From: Branchiostoma lanceolatum
Taxonomy: Eukaryota > Chordata > Leptocardii > Amphioxiformes > Branchiostomatidae
Direction of reading: 5' to 3'
Assembly (NCBI RefSeq): GCF_035083965.1
Contig: NC_089727.1
Coordinates: 19,471,269 to 19,535,268 of the forward strand
Length of the DNA: 64,000 nt
This document shows positions 24,101 through 40,000 of this stretch, piece after piece. Below the pieces are notes generated by a model that worked only from the letters and a program-made list of their open reading frames with translations, ran no database searches and had not been told where the DNA came from. Numbering within the stretch: position 1 is the stretch's first letter; each line of letters begins with the position of its first letter. The position numbers were made by a program, and so were the translations under genes.

Positions 24101-24585
24101 CCAGGTTCCGTTGACGTAAAAGAACCCAGCACAGTTATCAAGAAGAGTAGGGATGACCCGGCGTGCTTGGCCAAAACGCGAATTGTTGCGAGGCGCATCG
24201 ATATCGCACTACCATTAGCTACTGATAAAATCTTTATGCTTCACCTCAGTTCAGGATGTCTGCTTAACTTTACTCTTTACTTTACATAGCACGTCTTCTA
24301 CAACAATTGGATGAGACGGCGTTTTTAAAATGACGTTCTCCTTTCTGTGTACGAACTACGTGCAGGGATGGCTCTACATGGACCCAATAGAGCATGCATG
24401 TACACCCTACTCTAATATAACGTGCATGCGTTATACATAAGTCTATAAAATGCGTACAGCTCAGTAGATTCCAACCGTTTTGTACTGCTCTAGAAACTGT
24501 TTTGCGACATGTCAACATTAGAGGGAACATTCACGAAATGTTAAATTGGTCCATGAAAAATTTAATTATTGTTTTTGGTCTCACG

Positions 24586-24616
<31 letters not shown>

Positions 24617-24621
24617 TGTGT

Positions 24622-24697
<76 letters not shown>

Positions 24698-24863
24698 GCG
24701 TGCGTGCGTGCGTGTGTTTGTCTGTGTGCGTGTGTGTGCGTGTGTGTCTGTGTGTGTGTGTCTGTGTGTGCGTGTGTGTCTGTGTGTGCGTGTGTGCGTA
24801 CGTGTTTCTGTGTGCGTGTGTGTGCGTGTGTGTGCGTGTGTGTGTGTGTGTGTGTGTGCGTGT

Positions 24864-24895
<32 letters not shown>

Positions 24896-27800
24896 CTGTT
24901 TGTGTTTTAAGATATCTGTGGTCAGCATAACTTTAGAAGAATGGATTACGACGACATTTGGTATGTAAGTAGGTGTTGCACTGCACGAAATGGCCTCGTT
25001 TCCCGGCGTATACGTACCGGTATTTTTCTGTATTTTTGTCGGATACTGACGGATACTGACGGATACATGCGGATTCGTGTAAGATATCCGACAATTTCCG
25101 CACCGGTATATGGAATATTTCCGGAAGAATCCGAAAGTAAGGTATTTTCGACGAATACGGAGCCGTACACTGCACGGAAATGCCACCGATCCTGACGGAT
25201 ACGAACAGGAAATTTTCTGTATTTTTGGCGGATACTGACGGATACAGGCGGATCCAACCTGACGAATCCGACTAAATGCGCACTGGGATATGGAATATTT
25301 CCGGAAGAATCCGAAAGTAAGGTATTTTCGACGAATACGGAGCCGTACACTGTACGGAAATGCCACAGAATCCTGACGGATGCGTACAGGGATTTTTCTG
25401 TATTTTTGGCGGATACTGACGGATACTGACGAATCCAACCTAACGGATCCGAAAATTTCCGCACCGGGATCGGGAATATTTCCGGAGGAATCCGAAAATG
25501 AGGTATTTTCGACGGATACGGAGCCGTACACTGTACGGAAATGCCAGAGATCCTGACGGATACATACAGGAAGTTTTCTGTATTTTTTAAAAGAAAATTG
25601 CGGATACTGACGGATACAAGCGGACTGTGATCCGGAACCTCAGATCCGGAGGAATACAAAAATAGGAATTTTCGACGGATATGGTGCCGTACATTGCACG
25701 AAATTGCCCAAGATCCTGACAGATACGTACAGTATGTATTTGCCACGGATACAGACTGATCCAACATACAGACTTTCTACAATCTTTGACATATTGTGAC
25801 TCTGAATATGTTTGTATTTGCCACGAATATGTACAAATCAAACACACAAAGTTTGATAGAATGGTTGATTATTCATAAATACGCGTGCATTCTTAATTTA
25901 ACGATACCCAAAACATTATTATTCAATGACAGGAAGTTTTGGGAAAGCCTGAATGTAACATCATTTCATATTTCAACATATATGCATTTCTAAGTTCAAA
26001 AACTATCAAATACAATACGGAAGTTCTATGTGGCTAAATAATCCATTTCGTTTAAGACAGGCCGAGGGACATCCACATACTCAAAGCACCTCTGCATATG
26101 CAGGTTAATGTCGGTAAATTGGGGTTGTGTAAGCACAATTGTTATAAAATGTATTACAATTAACAACCATCACATCATGGTGGTAATATTTACTGCCGTA
26201 TAGTGCACTTGGACCAAAAATTTCTACATGTTCTACATATTCTACTAAAGTAATGAAAGCCTTATTTGTGGCCAGTTCTTCGTCTAAAAGATATCAGATA
26301 CAAATAATTTCAAATACAGAGGTTGAAAATAGAAACTTCAAAGTAACATTATACTGTCTGAAAAACTCCCATGATGACACGCCACATTTTACACGTAAGT
26401 AGTATATGCCGTGGAACTGCATGTGTATAATCGTCCTCTCCCTATTCTATGACTACATCTGAGTTCACTTCTTCCATGCACTCTTGGTAAGGTACAGGCA
26501 AGGCTGATTTCTTCTGTATCTAGCATGTTGGACTCAGCTTGGAGTTCATCTTGTGATGAACCAGTTCCTATATGATAAAACCAAATGATGAATAAATATC
26601 AATTCACATACTTAGTATTTAAGTAACATGTCACATGATTTTGACATAACTGTGATCAAGGAGGTTATATAGACTATATAACCTCCTTGCTGTGATGGGC
26701 TTCGTTTCATCACAGCAGCTAACAAAAAACAAGGGACAATGGGTATCCATCATGCCTGTCTCAGCTAACATTGAAGTGTACCGATGATGGACTTAAGCAT
26801 TACCGAAGGAGCCTGAGGTACTCTGAGCATCTGACAGCTGATTGCTTTGTTCCAAGCCAAGCTAAGGTCCTCACATCATGTGCTGCATTTGTGAAGGAAG
26901 TATCTGCCGATGCTGTATAGGATGTATATATAAAGGGAATCAATGACAAATATTAAACATATCACATAATCACATTTGTAAAAAAATGATTCTGGCATCG
27001 TTTAATTGAATACGTAAAACTTACATTCATAACTTGAATATGATATTGATCAAACATGTACAGCTACAACTTAATGCAATAATCACTGAAACACACTACT
27101 ACCTCCACATAAGTTCCAGCTCACTATCCACAAACTGTGGGACCTTTGTGGGACAAAAACTTATGACATTCTCTTCCGTTACAGGATATCTTTAATTATC
27201 TTTCCCTCAACCGCTTGCTATGTTGTATCTGAAACGTTAACCAGACACAAATGTCTGTTGACCATTGGCAAGAACGAACAAATTGAAAGCTATAAATTTC
27301 CTAGATCCTAACGGTGTAGAAGTGCAGGTCGACTCGACAATTCTTAATGTCATGCAAATGCGATGATATGTCAAGCCACAATAGGAGGATAACTGACGTT
27401 CAAACTAGTTAGAAACAGGAATTTTCCAATTTGTACTTACCAAAGGGCAGTCCCTCTAAATGATGAATCGACTCCCATCCAACTTTACAAGGGGGAGGGG
27501 GGCGACGAATATTGCATGCACGAAGAAGACTACTTCGCAATGCCGCGCGTTTGAGTTTACACCGAATCCCCTTCGACTCTCAAGTCACTAAAAATCACTG
27601 GTCGACCATGGTAGACTCTGACGATGCCATGTTAAGCACAGAGAGTGATGAAACGCCGTTCTTGTATCCGTGCTGTTCACCGACAAAACCGTTTCTCGCG
27701 CCTGACGTCATGACACGCAGTGTCTTGTGGGAGATTGGACAAGAATCCGTATTCCGGAAACGTCAGGATTTGTCGGAATTGTTGGATCTGAGGTGCATCG

Positions 27801-30800
27801 GATCCAATCGGTAACGTTCCGTATCTGCTATGATGCACGATTGCGGATCCGCTGGATTTTTCAGGATCTGAGATCATGCCGTGCAGTGTGTATTTGTTGG
27901 TTAGGATCCGAAGCAACTACCGACAAACAAACAATCCGATTATCTCTGCCATATTGACAAATATCTGAAAACGAAGGATCCGCGCAAATATCCTCAGGTA
28001 TCCGAGGCGCATCACGGATCCAGACGTATACGGCGTCGGAATTGCCGGATCTGAGCTGTACCTGGTATTTGTCTGAATTTGCTCGGAAACGTTCCGTATC
28101 TGTACCCGAAACGTATGAAGGATCCAGACCAAGGACATTGCCCAGACGTATACGGCGCCGGAATTGTCGGATCTGAGGTGCATCGGATTCAATCGGAAAC
28201 GTTCCGTGTCTGCTATAATGCATAATTCCGGATCTACTGGATTCGTCAGGAAATTAGATCATGACGTGCCGTGTATATTTATTCGTCAGGATCCGAAACA
28301 ACTACCGACATACAAACAATCCGAACATTCCAAATATAAAAAAACGAGGGATCCGCACAAATATTTTCGGGTATGCGAGGCGTATCACGGATCCAGAGGA
28401 ATACGGCGTCGGAATTGGTCGGATCTGCGGGCACCTCAGTATCCGAGCAGTGAACTGGGATTTTTCCGGATTCGCTCGGAAACGCCATGAGGCCCGATTC
28501 CGGATACGTCGGATCCGTCAGGATACGTGGCCATTTCGTGCAGTGTTGGAAAGACGATGGTCGAATTCGATTTTGGGTCCCTGGTGTGTGACCTTGGTAC
28601 TGCAGCAGAACTTCAGTTTTTCTATCTTTTGTCCTGGAAATGCTATGGTCTTGATTTTGTGGCAGATTGCTTCTGATTTAAGGAAGGAGACGGATTGTCC
28701 CTCCAACACACCTCCTAGCAGATTACTCTGGAACTACAGGATTTGCATAGTTAATTAGGAAATACTATAAGTCAAATGTTTTTGTTCTGCTTTCACCGGT
28801 AACACAATGATGTGAGTCTTACCATCCTGCCTTTTCCACCAACATCGATGAAAGAACCGATCCGATGACGTAACCTACTGCTGAAGGTACTAACGCCATT
28901 CCTGATGTGCAAAAAGAATTGAAAAGTATCAACATTTGTCAATGTAGGATATTGCTCGCTTTGTTTCCATGTCAACTTTTAGATTAGCTAAGTTAAGAAC
29001 AAGCTCTGGGAAAAAGTCATTTATAAAAAGAGAAATATGGAATCAGTTGCCTCTGGTACTGTAGTCCGCCCGATCTGCAACTAAACGGACTCTGCGAACT
29101 GTCACCTTCATATCTTAATCATCATCAGTCGACGTGCTTAATCAACGTCGGGGTTAAACCGCCCCTTACGGGGTGGCATATCCTTTCGTTGGCTGATTCA
29201 AGACGATGATACGCCAGGTCTCCCGTCCGGGTGATTCGTAGTGAATCACCAACACCTAATTTTATGAAAGTTGACACATCTCAAGACGTAATTAAGCCTG
29301 CTTATGGCATGAAACCTCATACAAGCTGCTGTATCTAACCCAAGGAATGTGAATATAAGTCTTACGGAACTCCTCGTATATAGAACATTTCATACCTTGT
29401 TGCCATGGTGAAGCTTTCATTGTCATCATCATCCACACCGGTACAACTCCCCAAACCGTCAGAGCCGTTGTTATTGGAACAAAAATGAACACTGCAACAG
29501 TAACATATGGTGGCAATCAATCACTACAGGGTGTTGTTGTTCACCTTGTAGTGCCTAGTGGCACATAGTTTAGCAAGTTACCTTGGTGTTTCAGTAGCGG
29601 GGTGTATTTTTACAGGGAGGGGTTACTAGCCCTTCCTCTTTAACACTGCTCGAGGCACGTCCTTGAACATGGGACGCCCATTTTGGCACTTCTCAAACGC
29701 GGGATCTCCGTTTAACATCCGATCCGAGGGACATCCCTAGCCGAAGCTACGTACTCATTTTCACATTAGTCTGGTGAGCAAATTTCGAATTACGTGCCTT
29801 TCCCAAGGGCCTGCAAGGGATTCAAACTCCATACCTCCAGGTTCTGAGTCAACAACACTAACAACAAGGCCACAGTGCCACCACAGGCTACAGTGCCACC
29901 AGAGGCCACAGTGCCACCACAGGCCACAGTGCCACCACAGGCTACAGTGCCACCATAGGCCACAGTTCAATCACAGGCCACAGTTCCACCACAGGACACA
30001 GTGCCACCACAGACCACAGTGCCACCACAGGCCACAGTGCCACCACAGACCACAGTGCCACCATAGGCCACAGTGCCACCACAGACCACAGTGCCACCAC
30101 AGGCCACAGTGCCACCATAGGCCACAGTGCCACCACAGGCCACAGTGCCACCACAGGCCACAGTGCCACCATAGGCCACAGTGCCACCACAGACCACAGT
30201 GCCACCACAGGCCACAGTGCCACCATAGACCACAGTGCCACCATAGGCCACAGTGCCATCACAAGCCACAGTGCCACCAAAGGCCAGAGTTCCACCACAG
30301 GCCACAGTGCCACCACAGGCCACAGTGCCACCACAGACCACAGTGCCACCATAGGCCACAGTGCCACCATAGGCCACAGTGCCACCACAAGCCATAGTCC
30401 CACCACGCGCTACTCAATCTTACCTGTTGTAGTCATAATATATGGATCCTTCAAATAGTTGACGATCGAATAATCTTCCTCTTCTTTCTGCAAAAGGTCA
30501 AATAACAATGGGATCGGGTACACTTATCTACAAAAGGCCGACATAGATACGCGATTTTTGGCAGAAACACAAACGAATACGGCACACAGCCACAGACAGA
30601 TACGGTACACACACAGACACATACATACATACAGATACGGCACACACACTCACACAGACACATACATATACGGCACACACACACACACACAGACACACAC
30701 AGCCACATACAGATACGGTACAAACACACAGACACACACAGACACAAAACCTACATGCACAAACTCACATACATGCACAAAATCACAAACGCACAATCTT

Positions 30801-30932
30801 GCGTACACACACACGTTAAAACAGAAACACACAGACACACACAAACTCACATACGCACACAAACACACACGCGCACACAAACACACATGCACACAAACTC
30901 ACACACAGCCCATACACACACACACACACACA

Positions 30933-31001
<69 letters not shown>

Positions 31002-34000
31002 ACACTTACCACAAATGCAGGTGCTGTTCTTTTTGGCAGTAGTAAACGAAGAACTGAAAAATATCAACAGGGCAAACATTTGAATATGATTTCTTCATTT
31101 TCTACATCTCTACCCCCAGATATACCTCAGAAATTGTAATCTCTATATCTATAAAGCAACTCTTGTTCCTTTCTTTGCTTGAAGAGAGTGCCTAAGATAT
31201 GAAATTGTTTAAACAAAAAAATCACGACAAAAAGGTCGTTAAGTGGCACACGTTGACGTCACAATCAACGCTTTGTTCCGCTGCGAACAACACCGTAGTT
31301 CAAATCCTCTCACGATGAGGTCATGTAGCTGGTGGTAGTGCAATGCGGCTTCACTACAGCTCGCGGTTTTTGGCCAAGCACGCCGGGTCACCCCTACTCT
31401 TCTCGATAAGTGTGTCGGATTATTTTACGTGAAGAGGCTTGACACTTGGGGTTTATGCCTGAAGCTCCCTTTTTACACCGGGCGTGATTGTAAAGAGAGA
31501 AAGTAAAGGAAACTCGTACCTCCATCGACAACGGTCAATCCAGCAATCAACATGAACGGACTTTTGTATCCAAGAAACTGGTACATAACTCCGCCAATCA
31601 CAGGGCCGACTGGTGATGTATAAGGAATGATAATAAGGACTTTATTGCGCGACAATGTATTGAAACTAATGTTAAACATAGTACAAAAAAGAGGTATAGA
31701 ATAAAACTTAGCATTAGCATGAAAGCTCATCTGTGTTGTTGAAATCCATGACGAAGGTTGATCTTTACATCAACAAGCAAACATAGCGCACCTCAGATTT
31801 TAGTCGAACAATGTTCCTTGTAGTACACTTTTCTCAATCTCTGGTGGCCATCTTGCCACATGACCAAACCATCTCAGCTTAGGCTTCATTACAATTGTCA
31901 AGAGGTTGACATGTGGTCCAATTGCTTGTATTACCTGAGTGTTGCGGATTTCCTCATTTGTGACACGATCTAGATATGTAATGCCCAGAATTTACAAAAG
32001 AATCCACACGCTACCATAAGTTAACCTTAGATGACCTGGATACTCACCTAGAGAACCGACGATCACCCCTGATCTAGCAAGTCCGATAACTTCTGCTCTC
32101 TCCGTGTTGTCAGGGAAGGTCTCTGCTAGCATGACCAACGCTGAAATGTGATCAAATAATGAAAAGAGGTAAACGTCGGAGAGGGATGTCCCTGTGGTGT
32201 AGTGGTCTGCGCTTCTGTCACTTACCACATCTGGTTCAAATTACTTGGACCAGAAGGCCCGAGTTCGTGCCCGGTAGGACACCTCTGGGCAAAAGGCGCA
32301 TTGAGTCAAGACTTTATAAAAATGGTACATACTTCTGAAACAGTATGGAAATTAAACACACTCCACTGCCAGTGGACTAGCCCCCTGCTGCAGTGATTGC
32401 ACCATAGTGTGCCCAAGGGCTACGAAACGGGGAGGGGCACCTTATATCATTATGACATCGATTATGACATCAGAAACACTCACCTGGTATTATCGAAAAA
32501 GAACCCCCGAGACCTTGAACCACTCGTGATGCGAAGAGTGCAGCATAGGATGTGCTGAATGCGTAGGCTGTTGGCAAATACGGCACATCAGTCATGGCAT
32601 AATTAACGGGAGTCGCCCAAACATAGGACGTTTTTACGCGCTCGAACTCACGGCTCTCCATTGCTGGTTGCCAGAGAATGGTCATGTTTTAATGAATGAA
32701 TTTTGAACACATTCATCTAAAGAACATACATGGACAAGAAATGTATTCATACTGTTCATGGGCCCTTCACGCTCCGAGTTACAAGCAGCAATGTACCTTC
32801 TGATTTAGTGCTACGCCAGATAGTGTGCCTAACTTACTAGTAGTACGCTTTGGTAATTTTGCTTTTTTCGGAAGTTGGTGATGAAGTTAGGGAAATGTAA
32901 ATAAGGCTTGAAGTCTGCTATATTCTAGCTTTCTTTTGGCCGGAAAATTTTGACTGTGTGCACTTCTAACGTCATGTGAGAAGACCTATATCTAGCGCAT
33001 CTCAGCTCATGTTTTGGCGGGAAATAGGCTACTACGCACTTTGCGCGCGGCCCGACGTACGTCTTGCATGCGACCCGACTTACAAAATCATTACGAAAAA
33101 AACGACACCGCTTGCATCAACAATACTCCGTCTACTTGGGAAATATCTTCGCCATATCTGTATTCAGTTTTACTTTTCATAGACGGTACCAATCACATGT
33201 TAGAGCATTACAAAGCTGTGCGTTGAATCGCCGTCCGCCACCATCGCGGCCCCAAAAAATGGCGGGAAAACAACGTTGCCAGACGGCAGCGATGTTTACG
33301 TTGTTTTCTTTGGTCGGTTTTCTTCTCAACAAACACTTAAAAACCCAATTTTTTGTGTTTTATGAAGTTATATTTCTTATGTGTATGAGTGTTGTATATC
33401 TGCTTGGCACAGGTCGTATATTTAGGTTTCGGGCCGTCTAGCTACGCAGTGACCCTCTACTCAGCGTTGCCATCATTATTGTCAAAATACTATTCTCGAC
33501 AAAACAAGAAATGAATATGCATATGTACACATATGTTTCGAATGCAAATAAAAATTATGTGCATGGACTTTGTTTATTTATCTTCCTTATGAGCATAGTC
33601 AGTGGACACAAGCACGGCGTACTTATGCATAACAAGATCACTAAAAAATCCGTCCTAAGTTGGGGCGCGTCATAAGTTAGGGCAACCCCCGTTTTCTATT
33701 TTTTTACTATCTTAATTAAACAGCCATTCACGGTTTAACCCTATCCAGACTGGGGGGGGGGGGCTAAAAGTGCCCGCGCCAACTTTGACATCGTATTTCT
33801 GCCGAACGATGTATGCTAGGGTGACTTGGTGACTTTTCCTAAAATTTTGTTGGCAACAATTTCATAATAATTGTTTAAGTTTATCATTTTCTCATGTTGT
33901 CATGGCAACGGGTTTCTGACTGGCATTTTATGCAAAATCATGAGTTTTTTTAAAACAATGATATTTCTCGGGTTTTCTTGCACAACTACACTAGTTTTCC

Positions 34001-37000
34001 TACATGTATAACATGACATGTAATTAGATGTAACTTTCCTGATTTGATATTCATAACTTATGCTAATTTGATGACGTAATCATCCAAAATCTAAGATGGC
34101 GGACTATATCACTTTTTCAGGTATCAGCAGGCTTTTTCGCCCTTAAAATCGTCAATACCTGACATTTTCTTTATCAGAAACATTTCGATTGACGTTTTTA
34201 GTCTCTTTTCATTGTCGTTTGGGGTCATAAATGGAAAAAAAGGATTTTTAAAAATTTAGAAATGGCCGAACCAAGATGGCGGATCCCAAGGGATCGCTAA
34301 CAACACATGACGTCACTCTATGACGTCATTTTGACGTCAACGTACTTACCATTGACGTTGTATGCCTTTGCATACCTTAAAATGAATAATACAAACCGTT
34401 TTGTTTAATGCCTTCAGATATTACGGGAATTCCCTATTTAGCCAATAAAATCACATCGATGACGTCATAATTACGTCATATTACGTCATAACGTCACCAA
34501 AATTACAGGAATTATAAAACTCCACGTGAATATCACTCCCTGCAAATTTGATGATGATACATCATACCGTTCGGAAATTATGAGGGGGGGGCCGAATCAG
34601 CCCCCCCCCCCCGTCCCAGATATACCAAAAAAGCCCAGTCTGGTTAGGGTTAAACAGAGATACAGAACCATGCCTTGAGTGCTTGGCCCGGTTATAACCG
34701 GGATAGGGTATCCCCCAGAAGAAAATAGCTTTGCAAACAAGTGAGAACTTGACTTTTGGGTATATTTAGCATAGTGTAGTATGCTGTTAAATTTCAAGTT
34801 TTACCCCACCACTTTCATTGACAGATACAGACAGATAAATAGATAAAGCACATACCAACAGTTGCGCCGAAGACGAGGACAATGCCGATGTACAGAACTA
34901 AACTGTAACCAACCCTGAAACAAGAAAAGAATCGATTGCTTAACACCGAGATATACAGTGAGGAGGACATATTTTTGGTAATGAAAGTTTTTCTTGCTAC
35001 TGCAATCGAAATACTATCAAATCTTGATTTAGTTTGTTCCCTGACGATTCAAGAATTCTACCAAATGCTTTAGACGCATTTCCATTCTGTTTAAGGTTTT
35101 AAAAGGGGTAAAGATAGTCACATAGCTTTTCAGAGGCCGCAGAGACAGTGGGTTGTTATTCAGCGTGTCTTGGGCACGGTATTGGAATGCGGAGCCCATA
35201 TCTCTCCTTCCGGATTCCATTGACTTTTTTTACCTCCTCAACCAAAGTGAAGTACCCACTTATAAACCTTGGTGTATCGAAGAAAGTCGTGTAAAGCACC
35301 GTTTCCAATAACTCAACGTCTAAAGCCGGGAATGCCAGGAATCGAACTCTTATCCGCTAGCCTAGCCACTTGATAATTCAACGCCGCTTTTGTGTTAAAT
35401 GGAACCATTAAACAATATTTTGATAGGAATTCTCGCACAATTACCTATCAGACAGAAATCCTGCGACCGGATTTGCTATGATGGACGCAGCGGATTTCGA
35501 GGCGTATAGAATCCCTAGTATGACGCTCTGTTTCTTCAGTTGTGCTGCTCGCTGCTCTGCTTGTGAAACCTCCAGCTGGTTCGGCTTTGTGTTCACAGCC
35601 GGCAAACAGGTTGTCCCTTGGTTGCAGGATGACAGGTTGCTTCCTGACAACTTTGACGTTACTGGTTTCTTGTTCATGTGGTGGGAGATGATAATGGGGC
35701 CTGTGTAGTTAGGGTGCTGTAGTCTGTAGAAGTAATCTGGCATGATGGGCTCTGTGTTAGGAGAAAATATAATAATGATAATAATGAATGAATGAAGACC
35801 TTTATTGCACATTTCTGCCACACTTTGCTAAGTACAGGTCACAACAAAACAAAATACAAGTACAGTTAAGAGATTATTGCAAGTTCATGCCCAAAGGCTA
35901 ATTGCAGACAAACAAGTACATGGAGATACATGAAAATCGAAATAGTTATCTAGTCTACTGTGAACGTTCTATTTTATCTATGGTTGACTATGGTTTGGTT
36001 TGACTTCTTTTGTGAAGGCAGTGGAAAATGAAGTGACCCACGTTTTGAATTATCAATGGGTTGGTTGATTTGGCTGTTGTGGGTTGGTTTAATGATATCT
36101 TTAATGTACATTTTTTTCCCTATAGGGATAAGTACAGGCATACTAATACAAATTTCGTAATATATAAATACAATTCAAACTCTAAAGCTGGATAAAATAC
36201 GGAGACTTAATTCCGGGCGTTTCAAGTGACATCCATCACTCTTTTTCAGCGTCCGTAAAACGAACCTGCAAAGCGAATATAATGCCACTAATTCTTAACT
36301 GAGAAAACTAGTTGAAAAATGAACATGTCAAGGACATTAACTAATATGAAACGTATGCAAATGTCCTTAAAATGCGATCATGTTAGGGATGATAATTCGT
36401 AATAAAGTAAATACATTTGTAAAACAAGAGTCTAGGACCCAAAATCTCCATGAAACTTTGTTTTTTTATTAAACCAGTTCCCCCCATTCTATATCGCTCA
36501 ATGGTATGACCCACACTGGCCGGGCAAGGGGAGAAGTGGCTATAAATAGCTACTGACCTAGATAAGAGACCAACAGATGGTGCAACCTCAAAGCCCACAA
36601 TAGAGTAGATATTCCTCATTACTTATGCAAATTCAGTATGAATTTGCATAATTAGCACTTCAGTTTGTACATCTCTGTCCAACCTACCTGCATATCAAAT
36701 AACATGAAAATCTGTCGCTCCTTTCTTCAGTTATTCTCTTTGCAAAATATTTACAAACACGCCATTGCAGTTCCAGTGACACATACCAGGGGGCCCAAAA
36801 TCGACCTTGACCTTTCTCCTCCCATCACCTACCCACATACCAAATATCATTTCAATCCATCCACACGTTCTTCAGTTATGCTGATTTTAAGCGTCCGGTG
36901 ACACATACATACATACACGGTGACACAAACATACACACACGCACACACACACGCAAACACACTAACTTCGCATGATTTGCACTTCAGTGTGTACATCTCT

Positions 37001-40000
37001 GTCCAACCTACCTGCGTACCAAATAACATGAAAATCTGTTGTTCCTCTCTTCAGTTATACCCCTTTAGAACATTTTTACAAATAGGCCATTGCAGTTCCA
37101 GGGACACAAACCAGGGGGCCCAAAATCAACCTTGACCATTCTCCTCCCAGCGCATACCCACATACCAAATATCATTACAATCCATCTACACGTTCTACAG
37201 TTATGCTGACTTTAAGCATCCGACGACACCCATGCAAACGATTTACCTCCTTACTTATGCAAATTCGGTCTCATTTGCATAGATTGCACTTAAGTGTGTA
37301 CAACTTGGTCTAACCTACCTGTGTACCAAAGAACATGACGATCTGTCGATCTACTCTTCAGTTATTCTACATTGAAGATTTTAACAAATACGCCATTGCA
37401 GTTCCAGTCACACATGCCAGGGGGCCCAAAATCGACCTTGACCTTCCTCTTCCTAACACCCACCCACATACCAAAAATCATTACAATCCATGTACAGGTT
37501 CTACAGTTATGGTGACTTTAAGCGTCCGGTGACACATACATACACACAAACACCAAACGCAAGCAAAACAGTATCTCCATGAAAAAGCCTTTTTTCATGG
37601 AGATAATGACATTGACAGGACTTTTGTAGGATATATTGGCCTTGTAGTATTGTTCATTTAATACCATACATTGTACCATGTACGATAGTTACCTTCGCCG
37701 AGAAAGTTATGCAGAGGGTAGCGTTTGTATGTGTTTATGTGTGTATGTGTGTATGTAAAGAAGCAGAATCACTCGAGAAGGCTTGAATGGATTGTCTTGA
37801 TATTTAGTAGGTGGGTAGGTCTTGATGAGACTAGGAAATGATTAGATTTTGGGTCCCCTAGCGGCTTGTTACGGTACTGCAGCGGAACTTCCTGTTTGAT
37901 ATCTCAAGTTCTGGACAAGCTATGGAACAGATTTTTGAGTGGTGGATAGCTTTTTGGACTGAGAGTAAGTAGTATAGATTTTGGCCCCCTAGCGGCTTTT
38001 TTTGGAACTGCAGGAGCAGGTTTTGGTTCAGACTTTGAAAGGGAATAACTCCAGAAGGGCTTGATGGATGGTCATGAATTTTGGTAAGTAGATAGCTTGA
38101 GTGATGATGTACGTGATTAGATACTTATTATGCAAAGCAATATCTAATTTGCATAATCAATGCGGAAAGTTTTTGAGCAATATAGTTAATTCATCTAATG
38201 TAAGTCTAAAACATTGGTTCTAAAACTACTCTAATACGTAGACTCGGCTTCTTTTCGTCTCTTTTTGATTTCGAAAAATGTAGATTGAGATGTAATTATT
38301 TAATATACTATGGTCAAAATGCATATGGAAAAAAATGTCAACCTTCTGCCTTCGGCAAACGTAATAATAACAGCTTTAGTGCAAATGCAAACCCGAGGGC
38401 TAATTACAATCAAAGCAAAACAATGATGTACAAGAAGAAACAAAAGCATTACTCGGTGGTTTTATTCGGTGGTCATAGTACATGACCAGGTGTTATGACA
38501 CCATATACACCTCGGGGCGGGTCATTAACACTTAATTGCACAACAATTGTCGGCTAATTACAATAACAGTTTTGGTATGGTGACTGCACTGTGTCTTCTT
38601 GTAAGTCGGTAACACACAATGTTAATACAGCTTGCATACACGATAATTGTAGAACACGTTTGATTTTTCATCATTCCTACATGTGCATATGCCTTTTTTC
38701 GGCATCTAGGACGTTTTTTTTTTCCGATGGAACTGACAGACGATTGCAACATGTTGCCCCATTTTCAGTATATTGACCATTGCCGAAGGGCTAAAAAATT
38801 TTTGTTTTTGTAAATTTCAACATCAGGCGAAAATCAATGCGAGCTTCGATGTCATCCATGAAATTTACTTACGAAGGCTGTGGGCTTAGCTATAGGGCGT
38901 ATTCACGTGACGTCATTGCCCTTGCCCTCCGTGGGCGGCCATTTTGGGGTCCATCCCTGCAGCGAAGTTTCTCGGCGTTCAACGATCTCTAAATTTCCAA
39001 GGAATGCGTAGTCGTCTGATCGCTATTTTATTATGCAAAGAGTCTCCAGCCTCACATCCTTTCCGCTACAAAAAAAATCAAATTTCACCTACTGGAAATG
39101 ACCCATTATTGACGAGCGAGGAAAGGTTTTCCCCAGCCTACAAACATGCCAGGCCGCTAAGTAGTGCCGGCGTTCATTGATTTTGTCTTCAGTTGGTTCT
39201 GGGAACGCCTGTTTACAGAGTACGCATAAAATCAGTTCACAGCATACGATTGTTCCCTGGGCCTGCAGCCACGCAATACAGTATCTTGATAAATTTGAGT
39301 GTCGTGAGAAATTTAGTTTACAGGGAGTACGTTGTGATCGGAAAAGTTCGACGTTGAAAGACCCTCTGTTTATGAACGTATCTCCAGCAACGAGTACACG
39401 AAGCCGCGACTGTGTTACACAACAGGCCTGTAATTTGCTTTTCGACCAGATTCATACAAAGGTTTCCATACACACACAGATTAAGGGATGACCCAGCGTG
39501 CAAGCTCTGTGGTGAGAGGGGTACCATGGCCCACATCCTGTCCGGTTTTAAAACGGCGCTCGCGCAGGGATGGTACCGCTGGCGACACGACAGAGTTCTG
39601 GCTACAATAGCGAGCATCCTTGAAGTCGAGAGAAAGAAAAAACGCCACTTAGAGAAGAGTCCAGCAGTCACATTCGTCAGAGAGGGGGGAAAGAGTCGCC
39701 CGGCAACAGCAAGAGCGGTCAACAACATTCTGCAGAAGGCAAAGTCATGAGATCTGAAGGTGGATTTGGGAAGGAGACTGCACTTCCCTTCAGTTGTTCA
39801 GACAAATCTGCGACCAGATGCGGTGCTATGGTCAGAGGAAGAGAAGAAAATCGTCATCATAGAGTTAACAGTCCCATGGGAGGAGAGGTGTGAGGAAGCG
39901 TACGAGAGAAAGAAGAACAAATACTAAGACCTGCTACATGATTGCAGGGATAAAGGATGGCGGCCCTGGCTGTTCCCAATAGAGATTGGGTGCAGAGGAT

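Noticed and set aside
24502-25531. Long Cys-Val and His-Thr frames
   Set aside because: Produced by the TG/CA tract and by the 180-bp repeats of the transposon end.
29774-30406. Open frames of 140-207 codons on both strands (HHRPQC, VALWPM, GGTVAC repeats)
   Set aside because: They follow from an 18-bp minisatellite in an intron of the transporter gene; no start context, no non-repeat homology.
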